A stretch of 64,000 bases of DNA, taken from Campylobacter estrildidarum (GTDB taxonomy: Bacteria > Campylobacterota > Campylobacteria > Campylobacterales > Campylobacteraceae). Below are positions 7,047-16,628 of this stretch, in pieces (positions within the stretch are counted from its first letter, which is position 1; each line of letters opens with the position of its first letter). A program made the position numbers and the translations under genes. Under the pieces are notes generated by a model. It saw nothing but the letters and a program-made list of their open reading frames with translations, was not told the DNA's origin and did not search any database. The stretch is taken from contig NZ_NXLZ01000008.1 of NCBI RefSeq assembly GCF_005406205.1, positions 1-64,000 of the forward strand, written 5' to 3'.

Positions 7047-7483
7047 TAAAAAAATGCCACCTTGTATCTACTTACTAGTGCGTTTGAAATTTTTGGCATA
7101 CTCGCACCATCAAATGCCGTCAAAACATAATTTTTAAGCCAAAGCTTTATATCTTGTGGTAATTCTTCATAGCCTAATTTTACATCCATCTTTCCACTTC
7201 CTATACAATAAAGAATGTTTAAATTGGTTCTAAATTCTGCATTAAAATTGGCATTAATTAAGGTATCAAAAGGTGCCAAAATTACTCTTTCATTGTAAAA
7301 CTCAATCCTATAAATATTAGAGATTAAAATACGATTTGTTCTTGTTTGAAATTCACTTATTCCAGCTTTTAGAAATTGTTTTAAATTTTCATCAAAAACA
7401 TCACTATCTAATCTTAAAAAAGTTCTTAACTCTTCAATACTTATAAGATCTTTTTCACACTCTTCTAATACCTTAATAATCAT
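7046..7483 (-). CDS. Head-tail connector, gp6-like
   Basis: A 145-residue helical protein. The opening SIEELRTFLRLDSD, followed by about 30 residues later ISEFQTRTNRIL, is the usual signature of gp6-like DNA-packaging/connector proteins that form a ring below the portal. It lies downstream of the capsid and the repeat protein and upstream of the adaptor, the normal local order. It overlaps the upstream gene by 4 bases. Confidence 0.72.
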   Translation of the reverse strand: MIIKVLEECEKDLISIEELRTFLRLDSDVFDENLKQFLKAGISEFQTRTNRILISNIYRIEFYNERVILAPFDTLINANFNAEFRTNLNILYCIGSGKMDVKLGYEELPQDIKLWLKNYVLTAFDGASMPKISNALVSRYKVAFF

Positions 7484-7839
7484 TTTTTACCTTTATTGCC
7501 TTTTTTATTATTTTTGGCGTCTTTGTCTTCTGAATTTTCTTGTTTTTCTTGGATTTCTTCTTCATTTGTTTGATCTAGTTCTTCTTCTCGTTCTTCTTGG
7601 ATTTCTTCTTCATTTGTTTGATCTAGTTCTTCTTCTCGTTCTTCTTGGATTTCTTCTTCATTTGTTTGATCTAGATTTTCATTTTCTTGTTCTTGAATTT
7701 CTTTATCATCACTTGAAACAAAATCAACAATGCCTTTTTCTTTCAGTCTTAAGGCTTCACTAAGATTTAACAAAGCCTCATCGCCTTTTTTATAAAACAC
7801 GTTACCACTAAGGCAAGTTAAAAAAATAACTTTTTTCAT
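7480..7839 (-). CDS. Acidic repeat-containing phage head-region protein
   Basis: A 119-residue protein. Residues 1-45 form a small domain (KGDEALLNLSEALRLKEKGI) like those seen in short phage proteins placed between capsid and connector genes. The rest is a strongly acidic tail made of 16-residue repeats (LDQTNEEEIQEEREEE) and a final lysine-rich end (KNNKKGNKGKK). The role is unknown; a capsid-decoration, internal or scaffold-like function is possible. The tail is coded by a 48-bp tandem repeat that could change length. Confidence 0.7.
   Translation of the reverse strand: MKKVIFLTCLSGNVFYKKGDEALLNLSEALRLKEKGIVDFVSSDDKEIQEQENENLDQTNEEEIQEEREEELDQTNEEEIQEEREEELDQTNEEEIQEKQENSEDKDAKNNKKGNKGKK
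7549..7674. repeat. 48-bp tandem repeat, about 2.6 copies
   Basis: The unit beginning TTCATTTGTTTGATCTAG occurs at 7561-7608 and again at 7609-7656 without mismatch, with partial copies at 7549-7560 and 7657-7674. The unit length is a multiple of three (16 codons), so copy-number change keeps the reading frame of the acidic repeat protein. Confidence 0.9.
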
Positions 7840-7849
7840 TTTTTATCCT

Positions 7850-9013
7850 TTAAGCTGGACAAGAAATTTTACAAACTGCCAAATCATCCATAAGTTTTGC
7901 ATCTAGTCTTAGACGAACTTTAATTCCTATAAGATCATTTTGTGCGTAAAGCTCATTTAATCTTGTAAAACTCATGTTTGAACGATCCCAGATTTCATAA
8001 AAGCTAAAATCTCCAAAGAAAGCAGGAATTTTATTAGCTCCAAATCCATCTAAAGCGGAACAATACACTACTTTTTTACCTAGTATAGTGTCATATCCTC
8101 CAGCACTCAAAGCAGGTAACCATAAAGGACGCCCATCGTTATCGGTAAGCTTATAAACCCCTTTCATAAAATCATCACTTACAAGCCAACAAGCATTTTT
8201 TCTATAAGCACTATCTAGATTAAAAAAAGCATCGATTAAATCATTACTTGTAATTCCTGAGTTGGAGACTAATTTAAATTCTTTTTTAGCATTGATCAAA
8301 CCAGTTGGTTTTTTGTCTCCATCTCCTCTTATAAAGGCGTCTTCTTCGGCCTTAGATATCTTTTCGGCAGCTTTTCTAACTATAAAACTTTCAAGGTTTA
8401 AAATATTATCACTTAGAAGTTCTTCGCTAATCTTAATAATCCCTCCGAGTTTATAAGCTCCTATACTTAACTTTGTAAAGTTTGCTGATACTTCGTTAAA
8501 AGTTGCCATTTCATCAATCCAAGAAAAATCACCCATTCCATCAAATACAGGTATAGTTTGATTGCTTGAGCTTTTTTGTATGGTTGCTATTTTTCTAATC
8601 ACACTTAAATCTGTAAGTTTTTCTCTGATCTTGCTTTGTAAAATAGTAGGAACTAAAACCCCACCTTTTTCTGCGGTAGTCTCATTAAGAACATCTCTTT
8701 GTAAATTTTGATCTATAAGACCATTTCTTAGATAATTTACAAAAGAACGCATATATTCTTCTTCATTTGCTTGTCTTTGATCTTGTGGATTTTCTGTTAA
8801 AATTGGACTAATGACTTGATTTAAATACTTTTCTCTTTCAGCTTCAGCCTCCAATCTTGAAAGCTCGTTTCTTTTTTCTTCAAAATCCTTAACTAAAGAT
8901 TCATATTTGACATTTTCTTCAGCACTAAAGCTTCTTTGCTCATTTTTGGCTAAATTAGATAAAGCCACCATTTGTTCATGAATGTTTCCAATTTCTTGTC
9001 TTAATTTTTGCAT
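7850..9013 (-). CDS. Major capsid protein, HK97 fold
   Basis: A 387-residue protein of the phage_capsid (HK97 gp5) family. Residues 1-70 are a charged coiled coil of the delta-domain type, expected to be removed by the prohead protease. The rest carries family-like segments such as GGVLVPTILQSKI, ISEELLSDNILNLESFI and a C-terminal IGIKVRLRLDAKL. It forms the icosahedral shell. It follows the protease gene by 11 bases, the normal pairing. What is unusual is that the pair lies downstream of the tape measure gene instead of the portal. Confidence 0.92.
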   Translation of the reverse strand: MQKLRQEIGNIHEQMVALSNLAKNEQRSFSAEENVKYESLVKDFEEKRNELSRLEAEAEREKYLNQVISPILTENPQDQRQANEEEYMRSFVNYLRNGLIDQNLQRDVLNETTAEKGGVLVPTILQSKIREKLTDLSVIRKIATIQKSSSNQTIPVFDGMGDFSWIDEMATFNEVSANFTKLSIGAYKLGGIIKISEELLSDNILNLESFIVRKAAEKISKAEEDAFIRGDGDKKPTGLINAKKEFKLVSNSGITSNDLIDAFFNLDSAYRKNACWLVSDDFMKGVYKLTDNDGRPLWLPALSAGGYDTILGKKVVYCSALDGFGANKIPAFFGDFSFYEIWDRSNMSFTRLNELYAQNDLIGIKVRLRLDAKLMDDLAVCKISCPA

Positions 9014-9024
9014 TTTTTTTCTCC

Positions 9025-9579
9025 TTAAAAAATTGATTTTCTTAAAAGTTCTATTTCTCTTTCTCTTGCTTCTGTTAAAGCTTTAATTTTTCTTTTTTCG
9101 TTATCCTCTTCAAAACGTTTTTTAGCGTTTTTGTCCGCACCTTTCCAAACTGCACTAAGCTCAAAAATATCAAATTCGGTTACAACAACTCTTTTGGGTG
9201 TGCTTTGTTTATCGATATTGTGTTTTAAAATGCGATATCCAATCGATACATCGCTTAAGATTCCATCTTGATATTTTTTAAAGATTTCTTGGCTTTTTTC
9301 ATCTTTAGCAAATACACAATCACAAACAAGCTCATCATTTTCTATCCTTATATTTTCAATTCTAGCAATAGCATTATCTACGCTAGGATTATGATCTTTA
9401 AAAAGAGTTTTTAGTCCTTCAAATTTTGCCCCTTTGACGTCTAATTCTTCTATGTAATCTCCTAATTCCCAATCAAAACGCTTACAAGCGTTAGAATTAG
9501 AAACCATAACAAAACTTAAAGTGTTATTTTCTTCGCTTATGTTTCTTAATCTTGCAGCATCAGCTCTAATAAAATTCAT
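9025..9579 (-). CDS. Prohead maturation protease
   Basis: A 184-residue protease of the HK97 prohead protease (U35/S78) type. Visible landmarks are LFKDHNPSVDNAIARIENI with the catalytic His, DGILSDVSIGYRI with the expected catalytic Ser, and FELSAVWKGADKNA near the end. It cleaves the capsid delta domain and itself during maturation. It is the first gene of the displaced head block and is preceded by a copy of the 37-base promoter-like element and a start-proximal hairpin. Confidence 0.9.
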   Translation of the reverse strand: MNFIRADAARLRNISEENNTLSFVMVSNSNACKRFDWELGDYIEELDVKGAKFEGLKTLFKDHNPSVDNAIARIENIRIENDELVCDCVFAKDEKSQEIFKKYQDGILSDVSIGYRILKHNIDKQSTPKRVVVTEFDIFELSAVWKGADKNAKKRFEEDNEKRKIKALTEAREREIELLRKSIF

Positions 9580-9609
9580 TCTAAAATCCTTATTTTTATA
9601 GATTTTAGA
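9580..9609 (-). promoter_or_regulatory. Start-proximal hairpin before the prohead protease gene
   Basis: TCTAAAATC (9580-9588) and GATTTTAGA (9601-9609) are perfect 9-base complements that directly abut the ATG at 9579, with a 12-base AT-rich loop. The Shine-Dalgarno AAGGA sits at the loop-stem border, so pairing could limit ribosome access. A comparable stem lies at the same place in front of the other element-linked genes. Confidence 0.5.
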
Positions 9610-9610
9610 A

Positions 9611-9647
9611 ATTTTAAAAAAAGTTTGAGGCGTTAAAGTGCGTGTTA
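9611..9647 (-). promoter_or_regulatory. 37-base late element, copy D (prohead protease)
   Basis: Read on the minus strand it starts TAACACGCACTTTAACGCC and ends in a T run plus TAAAAT. It is identical to copy B over all 37 bases. It lies 31 bases before the protease start codon and 23 bases after the end of the preceding gene. The ending resembles a Campylobacter -10 box; the upstream CACGC...AACGCCTCAAAC part has no housekeeping counterpart and may bind a phage activator. Confidence 0.75.
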
Positions 9648-9670
9648 GAAGTTTTTTTGAGTTTTTTTGA

Positions 9671-10540
9671 TTAAATTAATCCTTGAACATTTAATTTATA
9701 TTGAATATAATCTTCAACTTCTAAAGGTGCGGAGTAATCCTTTAAAATGCCAAATGTAGTAAGTTTTTTAAAGCCCAATTCACTTTCATCACCTATAAAT
9801 AAAGCTTTAACGTTATAGATTTCAGATATTAGCTCATCATAATAATCAAAATCCTTTTTTTGTATAGCTACAACAAATTCTAAATATTTTGCTTTCTTTC
9901 CTGAAACAACGTTAGTGATACCCCATTCGTTCGTTGAAGTTTTTGAGTAGTTTAAATAAGTGCTGCTTGCTGGATAAATTGTAATCCCTGCAAATTCTTT
10001 TTTTCCTATTAAAATATGCCCTACATCGCACCCTGTTTTTGCAGGTTTAAAACTAATCAAAATTTCACTATTGATCGGATAAGGTAAAAAAACAAAATCT
10101 TCTTTATTGACCTTAAATTTTCCAAAAAAATATTCCCACCATGTTTTTGTTTTTTTATAATACATTGATTTTTCATAGATTATTTTTTTGTCTATTGTTT
10201 GAATTTTTATTTTTGAAACATTTAAATTTAAAAAAGCTAAGGTGTCAAAAACGCCATCTATTTTCAATTGAATACTCCAAGCTTTATCACATTTGGTTTG
10301 TGTATTTACCTCATCATCAAAAAAAGCATTTTCATTTACAGGAGCAAATTTTACCCATTTATCAAAATAAACATCTGGTTCTTCGTGTGTATCTTCATCA
10401 CTTGCACTTACCCAAATAAAGCCTTTAAATTGAACTTTTTCATCACTCTTATACGTTTTTTCTTTAACCCATAAAGGCGTTTCATCTTTAGTTGCTGAAT
10501 TTTGCAAGACTTCAAATTCTAAGGGTTTTACTATAGTCAT
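9671..10540 (-). CDS. Tail protein with N-terminal carbohydrate-binding-like module
   Basis: A 289-residue protein directly downstream (11 bases) of the tape measure gene. Residues 20-70 (WVKEKTYKSDEKVQFKGFIW, with a final WVKF) follow the aromatic spacing of small CBM5/12-like chitin-binding folds often fused to phage tail proteins. The remainder is beta-rich with no recognised family. By position it corresponds to a distal tail or tail-tip protein. I see no clear homologue. Confidence 0.6.
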   Translation of the reverse strand: MTIVKPLEFEVLQNSATKDETPLWVKEKTYKSDEKVQFKGFIWVSASDEDTHEEPDVYFDKWVKFAPVNENAFFDDEVNTQTKCDKAWSIQLKIDGVFDTLAFLNLNVSKIKIQTIDKKIIYEKSMYYKKTKTWWEYFFGKFKVNKEDFVFLPYPINSEILISFKPAKTGCDVGHILIGKKEFAGITIYPASSTYLNYSKTSTNEWGITNVVSGKKAKYLEFVVAIQKKDFDYYDELISEIYNVKALFIGDESELGFKKLTTFGILKDYSAPLEVEDYIQYKLNVQGLI

Positions 10541-10551
10541 ATTTTTTCCTT

Positions 10552-13500
10552 TTAGATATTTTCTGCTATTTCTCTTGTTTGCTTGGTTAAAATGCTTAAA
10601 TCCATATTAGATCTTTGAACGCTTTTATTGACATTATCTGTTTTTGAAATGATTAAATCTAATTTTTCTTTTAAACCTTCAAAACCTTTTTCTATAGCTT
10701 TTTCAAAGGCATTTCCTATTTTGTCAAAAACTCCACTTGTATCTATTTTTACACCTTTTCCATTTTTTAAAGGAATAACTGCTTCTGGATAGCCATTCTC
10801 TCCTATTAAAGCATTTGTCGGACGTGTAACTATGCCTCCATCTGCAAAAGCTCTAGTGTTGCTTAAAGCAGTATTTAGATCTTTATTTGCTCCATTGTAA
10901 TTATTTTGGTATTGTAAAATCGCATAGGTTAGATTTTTTAATGCCGCATCACTTAGCTTAGTTCCATTTTTAATTTCTTTTAACATATTTTCTAAATATT
11001 TTGCTATAGGTGAATTTGTTCCTAGATATTTAATCATAGCGTCGATTTCTTTTTGACTTTCGTTGATTAAAGTTTCCCTATAAGTTTTTAATTCTTCTAA
11101 GGACATTGAGCTTGTATCTTTTATAGTTTCTTGCAATTTCTCTTGTAGTTTTTCATTTTCTTCAGTAATTTTTTTAATCTCATCTTGTATAGAATTAAGA
11201 TCAGCTTCTCCTCCTAAATCTTTCATTTCATTTGCCATTTTTAACATTTCAAGCTGATAAGAGGCATAATCACTAGCAGAACTTTTGATTTCATTAGCCT
11301 TTGAAGTAGCAGCATTTTGTAATGCACTAAAGACTGAAGAACTAAAATTTTTATCTTTATAAGCTTTTTGTGCTTCTTTTAAATATTTATCATAGTTTTT
11401 ACTGATGCTTTCGCTTGTTCCTATGGTTTGATTTATAAGATTGGTGCTAAAATTTCCTAAAGAACTTAAAATGCTTTGTTGCGAATTTAAAGTTTGCAAT
11501 AAAGTATTGTTTTCGTTAAGTTTTACCTGTGCATATTCTTTTGAATTCTCATCTTTTTTTTCATAAGCTGCGATAAGTTTATCTACCTCAGCTAGTTTGC
11601 TTAAATGTTCGCTTGAAAAAATTAAACCTCCTTGAGCATCAATACTTTGCTTAAATTGAGTCAAAATTTGAATTAATTGCTGTCTTACTTCAGTATTTCC
11701 AGTGCTTAAAAAATCATTTAAAGCATTAAAACCACCTTGTAATAATTTATCATTAGCACTAAAAATATCGCTTAACATTTCTTTTTCTTTGGAACTTAGA
11801 TCATCTGAAAGTTTATTCATAACCACTGCATATTGATTAATAAGATCATTAATTGCAAAAATGTTTCCTTGTAAATTATTCGCATTTGCGAAATTCTGGC
11901 TTATTTGCATGATTTGGCTTGTTTTTTGAATTATAGTATTATATAGATTTTCGATTCCTTCTTGTGCTTGATTAAAAATTTGTATTAAGTTTTGCCAAAG
12001 ATCTAAATTCTCAGGTGTGAAATTATCTCTAAGACTATCATTAAAAGCTTCATTTAATTTATCGACTGAAATCTGGGTTATGCTCGTAAAATTATCCTCG
12101 CTCAATCCGAAACGTTCAAATCCTCCATCTATATTTCTCATAAGTGTTTTAAGTGTAAAGGTTAAATCTTCTAAATTTTGTTTGGCCACCTTTACCGGAT
12201 CACCCTTATACATTTGATTTAAAATACTAGATTGTAGATTAATGAAAGTTGTAAATTGATTTCCTAGCTGCTCAGCATAGCTTATATTATTTTCCTTTGC
12301 CTTCTCATAAATAGAACTGATTTGTTCTGCGATTTTAGAAGGATCACTTATATTTAAAAATGCGCTTAGCATTGCGTTTGGAATGGCAGTATCTATTAAA
12401 GAATTTCCAGAGTATTTGCCTGCATTAATATTAAATTTATCAATACTTACGTTTAATTTTTCTAAAACCGAAAATTGATTAGATAAGTAAAGATTTAATT
12501 TTTTTAATTGTTCATTATTAATGCTTTGATATTCACTCCAATCTTTTTTAGAAAACCAACCTTTCTTTTGATAATCCACATAAGAACTTAAATCACTACT
12601 ACTTAAATAATTACCCCCATTTAAATTCCCCCAAAGTTGCAAACCGCTTCCTGTTACTTTGGTTTTTCCAAAAATACCGCCAATTACCGATCCTAAAAGA
12701 CCGCCTACTATAGTTCCAATACCAGGTAAGATTAAAGAGCCTAACGCTCCACCAATCGCACCGCCTGTTCCTGCATGAGTATCTGCCTTAAAAAGCCAAT
12801 CGCCTAAACTTCCTATACCATAACCTAAAAGCCCACCCATAGCAGCATTAGCAACCAAACCACCCGCATATCCAAGTCCACCACTTAAACCAAAAGAAAA
12901 GACACCATTAGCACCACTTAAGCCCATCCCTGCTAAAGATGCACCGGCACTAAAATTTCCACCTAATCCGATTAAATTTGCAAGGTAAGCCGATGAATTT
13001 GCTAAAAGATTGCTTCCAAAAGTTCCGATTGAATTTATATAACTTTGTAAGTTTTCAAACAAAGAATTAAAACCATTTCCTATACTATCTATTACATTTG
13101 AACTTGAACTTTCAATTGTTGTGCTTATGTCACTTGACCCTAAAAAGTCGCTAAAACCATCCGCATTTAAAGCATCACTAAAGTTTGCATTTTCACTGCC
13201 CCCAAACCAATCCATTACTTTATCATAAGTAGCGTTTGCTTTATCTATCCAATCTCCGCTTACAATGCCTTCTAATTTATTTGCATTATCTATAATATTA
13301 ACTACGTCGTTAAAAGCACTATTTCCTTTTTCTATAGTGCCTGTTTTATCCATAACTACCTCAACACCATTAACCACACCTTGATATTTACCATCATTAT
13401 TTAAACTTAAGCCTTGATCTTTTGCAAAATCTACAACAGAGTTTAAAACATTGCTTTTGTGTGTAGTAGTGGATGCTCCTGCAAAACTTGGCATAAGACC

Positions 13501-15948
13501 ACCTAAAACACCAGCTCCAGCTTTGGATAAAAACCCGCTAAGAGAAGAAATATAAGGGCTTAGAAAATCTTGTAAAATCGTTTTTCCTAAATCCTTAAAT
13601 AAATCCTTTAAATCTTTAATCTTTCCATTAATAAAATCAAAAAAACTGCTTTCTATGGTTTTTTGCATATTTGCAATCATTTTTTCATAATATACCCTTG
13701 TATCATCCATTGCATTTTTAGCATCTTTGTTGATTTGCAAATAACTTTCTTTGCTAGCTTTAACCATCTTTTCAAAATCTTCTTCTTTAATAAGATTTTC
13801 ACTTAAAAGCTGAGAATATTTTTCACGCAAATCAATTTCTTTTAAAGCCCAAGCTTCTTGTTTGTTTCCTATGCTTTCATAGTATTCTAACATTAAGTTT
13901 TTTGTTTCGTTAAAATCCTTATTGGATTGATCTAAATCGAGTTTGATTTTTAGGCTTTCTTCTGCTTGTTTGATTTTATTTTTATCTAGTCCTAATTTTT
14001 TCCATTCTTTTAATTTTTCATTGATTTCACTTAATTTTTTATCATATTCACTCATTCCAATTTGTGAAATTTCTTTTAAGGCTTCGTTTTGTTCTTTGAG
14101 ACGTTCTATATACTCTCTTTTAGCCTCTTCTGCTTTTTTCTCTGCTTCCAATCTCTTATTTGCTTCTTCATAAGCATTGGCATTTGCTAACGCATTTGAA
14201 ATAATATTTACCTGTTCAACTAAAGCGTTATTATTTTCCCAACCTTCCATGCTAACAAGGCTAAGCAATTTTTGATTAAGATCGGCAATTGCTTTGCTTG
14301 TTTTTTCTATTTTATCACTTTCAAATTCTGGCACTTTTAATGATGAAACCAAAGAAACAGCATCGCTTAATTCTTTATTTAATTTTTCTATATTTTGTAA
14401 TTTAAAATCATTTTTTTCAGTTTCTTTGATTTTTTCATTAATCAATGCTAATTTCTGTAAAGCATTTCCTTCTGCTACAATACTACTTAAGCTTTTTTCT
14501 CTTTTAAGACCTATTTCATCGTAAAAACTTGAAACACTCTTGGCAAATGCTCGATGGGCATCTCCTAAAAATTTAAAAGTATACTCATCTAAAAAATTAC
14601 CAAATACATTATTTCCTTGTCCTATTTTATTAATATTATCAATCTCTTTTTCAAGATCATCTCTATATTTTTTTAACTCATCTTTATCCATAAAATCTAC
14701 TTTTCTTTTAAAGGCAGAATCTAATTTATCGGTTTTTTCATAAGCTTTATCTAAAGAACTTTCTATATTTAAAAGCCTGTCTATTAAGATTAATGGTATG
14801 GCACCTTTTGTAAGATTTCCTAATCTTTTAAAGCCTTCGCCTAAAAGTAAAGTTTTTTTATTAATTTCGGTAATGCTTTGAGTATTAGAAAGCATTTGAA
14901 CTCTTTGTTTATAAAGTGCATTTGTGCTTTCTATAATTGCTAATTTAAAATCATAATATCCTTTAGTTAAAATATTAATTATTTTTAATCCCGCAAAAGC
15001 CAATCCTAAATTTACTATTATAGGAGTAATATTGCTTAATGTTTTCATTAAATCTTTTATCTCTTTCTCATTATCTTTGATATAAGTATTTATATCAATG
15101 AGTGAGTTTTTAAGAGCATCAAAAATAGGTTTTGATAGTTCAGCCTGTAACATTTGGATATTGGCTTCAAATTTTTGCATTTGCTTTTCATAGGTTTGGG
15201 TGGTGTAATCTGTATATTTTGTGAGTTCTTTTGTTTTTTCTATGAAAAGATCATAAAGTTTTCCATTTTTCTTTGCCTCAGCCATTGCCTCGTTGGTAAT
15301 TCCTAAGCTTTCAGCAAAACGTCTTAAATCTCCACTTGCACTAAATACACCCGCTCCTAAGCTATCTATAGTCATTGAAAGTTGCTCTGTGCTCATGGAA
15401 GTATTTGAAGTTGCTATCAAAATACTTTCAAAAGCTTTTTTAGCTTCATCAAAATTCATATTATTCATAGCTGTGGAGGCGAAGGATTGAAACATACTTG
15501 CTAAATCTTGCAAAGAATAGCCCGTTTTAGTGTGCAAATCGTTAAATTCTTTAAAGGTTTGTTCACTGCTTTTTGTAGCGGCTTGCCATTTTTGAAGTTG
15601 TGAAATCGCTTTGCCTGTAGCATCTACGTTTGCGTGTGTGGTTGCTGTAATGAAAGCGAGTTGTGTTTTTGCTGTTTCAAAGGATTTACTCGCATCAATA
15701 AAAGAACTTCCAAAATCTTTTATATCTAAAAATAAATTTTTATAACCTTGATAAGCTTGAACTAAATGTGCATTCATGTCTAAAATACTTTTTGAAAGAC
15801 CTAAAAAGCTTTGTTCTGTTTGTTTTAAATATTTTCTTGTGTTTTGTGTTGTTTGGTTTAATCCACTAAAACCTTTATTGAGTTTTTGAACACTAACAAC
15901 GCCTTCATTTGTATCTACACTAATACCGACTTTAACATTCTTTGCCAT
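10552..15948 (-). CDS. Tail tape measure protein
   Basis: A 1798-residue protein, the longest in the window. The N-terminal ~330 residues match the TP901-type tape measure core (SKSFETAKTQLAFITATT, then FASTAMNNMNFDEAKKAFES). Long coiled coils follow. Around residues 970-1100 there are Gly/Ala-rich hydrophobic stretches (GGAIGGALGSLILPGIGTIV) able to enter a membrane. Near residue 1706 is the conserved C-terminal motif FADGGIVTRPTNALIGENG. It sets tail length and probably helps DNA cross the membrane. At the usual ~1.5 angstrom per residue it predicts a tail near 270 nm, so a long-tailed phage; a long non-contractile (siphovirus) tail fits the absence of a sheath gene. Confidence 0.93.
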   Translation of the reverse strand: MAKNVKVGISVDTNEGVVSVQKLNKGFSGLNQTTQNTRKYLKQTEQSFLGLSKSILDMNAHLVQAYQGYKNLFLDIKDFGSSFIDASKSFETAKTQLAFITATTHANVDATGKAISQLQKWQAATKSSEQTFKEFNDLHTKTGYSLQDLASMFQSFASTAMNNMNFDEAKKAFESILIATSNTSMSTEQLSMTIDSLGAGVFSASGDLRRFAESLGITNEAMAEAKKNGKLYDLFIEKTKELTKYTDYTTQTYEKQMQKFEANIQMLQAELSKPIFDALKNSLIDINTYIKDNEKEIKDLMKTLSNITPIIVNLGLAFAGLKIINILTKGYYDFKLAIIESTNALYKQRVQMLSNTQSITEINKKTLLLGEGFKRLGNLTKGAIPLILIDRLLNIESSLDKAYEKTDKLDSAFKRKVDFMDKDELKKYRDDLEKEIDNINKIGQGNNVFGNFLDEYTFKFLGDAHRAFAKSVSSFYDEIGLKREKSLSSIVAEGNALQKLALINEKIKETEKNDFKLQNIEKLNKELSDAVSLVSSLKVPEFESDKIEKTSKAIADLNQKLLSLVSMEGWENNNALVEQVNIISNALANANAYEEANKRLEAEKKAEEAKREYIERLKEQNEALKEISQIGMSEYDKKLSEINEKLKEWKKLGLDKNKIKQAEESLKIKLDLDQSNKDFNETKNLMLEYYESIGNKQEAWALKEIDLREKYSQLLSENLIKEEDFEKMVKASKESYLQINKDAKNAMDDTRVYYEKMIANMQKTIESSFFDFINGKIKDLKDLFKDLGKTILQDFLSPYISSLSGFLSKAGAGVLGGLMPSFAGASTTTHKSNVLNSVVDFAKDQGLSLNNDGKYQGVVNGVEVVMDKTGTIEKGNSAFNDVVNIIDNANKLEGIVSGDWIDKANATYDKVMDWFGGSENANFSDALNADGFSDFLGSSDISTTIESSSSNVIDSIGNGFNSLFENLQSYINSIGTFGSNLLANSSAYLANLIGLGGNFSAGASLAGMGLSGANGVFSFGLSGGLGYAGGLVANAAMGGLLGYGIGSLGDWLFKADTHAGTGGAIGGALGSLILPGIGTIVGGLLGSVIGGIFGKTKVTGSGLQLWGNLNGGNYLSSSDLSSYVDYQKKGWFSKKDWSEYQSINNEQLKKLNLYLSNQFSVLEKLNVSIDKFNINAGKYSGNSLIDTAIPNAMLSAFLNISDPSKIAEQISSIYEKAKENNISYAEQLGNQFTTFINLQSSILNQMYKGDPVKVAKQNLEDLTFTLKTLMRNIDGGFERFGLSEDNFTSITQISVDKLNEAFNDSLRDNFTPENLDLWQNLIQIFNQAQEGIENLYNTIIQKTSQIMQISQNFANANNLQGNIFAINDLINQYAVVMNKLSDDLSSKEKEMLSDIFSANDKLLQGGFNALNDFLSTGNTEVRQQLIQILTQFKQSIDAQGGLIFSSEHLSKLAEVDKLIAAYEKKDENSKEYAQVKLNENNTLLQTLNSQQSILSSLGNFSTNLINQTIGTSESISKNYDKYLKEAQKAYKDKNFSSSVFSALQNAATSKANEIKSSASDYASYQLEMLKMANEMKDLGGEADLNSIQDEIKKITEENEKLQEKLQETIKDTSSMSLEELKTYRETLINESQKEIDAMIKYLGTNSPIAKYLENMLKEIKNGTKLSDAALKNLTYAILQYQNNYNGANKDLNTALSNTRAFADGGIVTRPTNALIGENGYPEAVIPLKNGKGVKIDTSGVFDKIGNAFEKAIEKGFEGLKEKLDLIISKTDNVNKSVQRSNMDLSILTKQTREIAENI

Positions 15949-16002
15949 TTATACTTCCTTTAGTTTGGTTTTGTTAGAATTTATAAAAGGAGTTTGAAAA
16001 AT

Positions 16003-16341
16003 ATGTTTTATAGTTATACACCCCTTAGTTTTTGTGGTTTTGTATTTTTGCTGTTTGTCTTTTTTCTTATGCGAAAAAAAAGTAAAAGACTTTTTAAAAT
16101 CCAAGCTTTTAATGAAGAATATGAAAAATACAAAGATGAACTTTATAAGTTTAAAAATGCGGTAAATGAATTTGCAAAAACAAAACAAACAAAAAGCGTT
16201 CTTATGAGTGCGTCCTGTTTGGAATTTGCGGTGCAAAATAATTTTTTTAACAAAGATTTCACAAAACAATTTAAACAAATCTTGCAAGATTATCCTAATG
16301 AAAAAGAATTTAATATAGAAATCAATCATTTTTTATCCTAA
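16003..16341 (+). CDS. Plus-strand membrane protein inside the late operon (moron-like)
   Basis: A 112-residue protein with one N-terminal membrane segment (FCGFVFLLFVFFLM) and a basic, helical cytoplasmic tail. The start at 16003 is chosen because AAAAGGAG lies 10 bases upstream; a TTG at 15994 is too close to it. It is divergent from the tape measure gene and convergent with the tail chaperone extension frame, overlapping its end by 9 bases. A solitary opposite-strand gene between tail genes is typical of morons expressed in the lysogen. Function unknown. Confidence 0.7.
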   Translation: MFYSYTPLSFCGFVFLLFVFFLMRKKSKRLFKIQAFNEEYEKYKDELYKFKNAVNEFAKTKQTKSVLMSASCLEFAVQNNFFNKDFTKQFKQILQDYPNEKEFNIEINHFLS

Positions 16342-16596
16342 AAATTTCAAAACATCTTCTTGAAGTTTTTTAATGTCTAAATTCTCTTTGTTATTTTGCT
16401 GGGTATGTTCTGATTTTAAATGAGTGCTTAGTAAAAATTCATCTTGATTGCATTTAACACCCATAAATGAAGCTAACATACTCAGCAAAATATTCATTTG
16501 AATTTCATTTTTTTCACTTGCTAAGGGTTCATGGCTGAAAAAATACATCCACTCATTAAATTCAGCTTGTGTGATGGTTCTTTCTAATTCGCCCAC
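16333..16596 (-). CDS. Tail assembly chaperone C-terminal frame (gpT-like)
   Basis: The annotated frame opens at GTG 16596 (VGELERTITQAEFNEWMYFF), 87 residues. The same frame continues upstream without a stop through KYRLALALGRS to about 16659. Such a VGEL...EWxxYF domain is the typical T extension of siphophage tail chaperones, normally made by -1 frameshifting from the upstream gene. No convincing Shine-Dalgarno precedes the GTG. The relative frame to the upstream gene is -1, as in lambda G/GT. Confidence 0.7.
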   Translation of the reverse strand: MGELERTITQAEFNEWMYFFSHEPLASEKNEIQMNILLSMLASFMGVKCNQDEFLLSTHLKSEHTQQNNKENLDIKKLQEDVLKFLG

Positions 16597-16628
16597 GCTA
16601 CGCCCAAGAGCAAGGGCGAGGCGATATT

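Noticed and set aside
7549-7674. CRISPR array
   Set aside because: The repeats are directly contiguous without spacers and code in-frame acidic residues.
15949-16329. 126-codon minus-strand frame opposite the moron gene
   Set aside because: Phe/Ile-rich antisense shadow, no ribosome-binding site; the plus-strand frame has AAAAGGAG and a sensible membrane topology.
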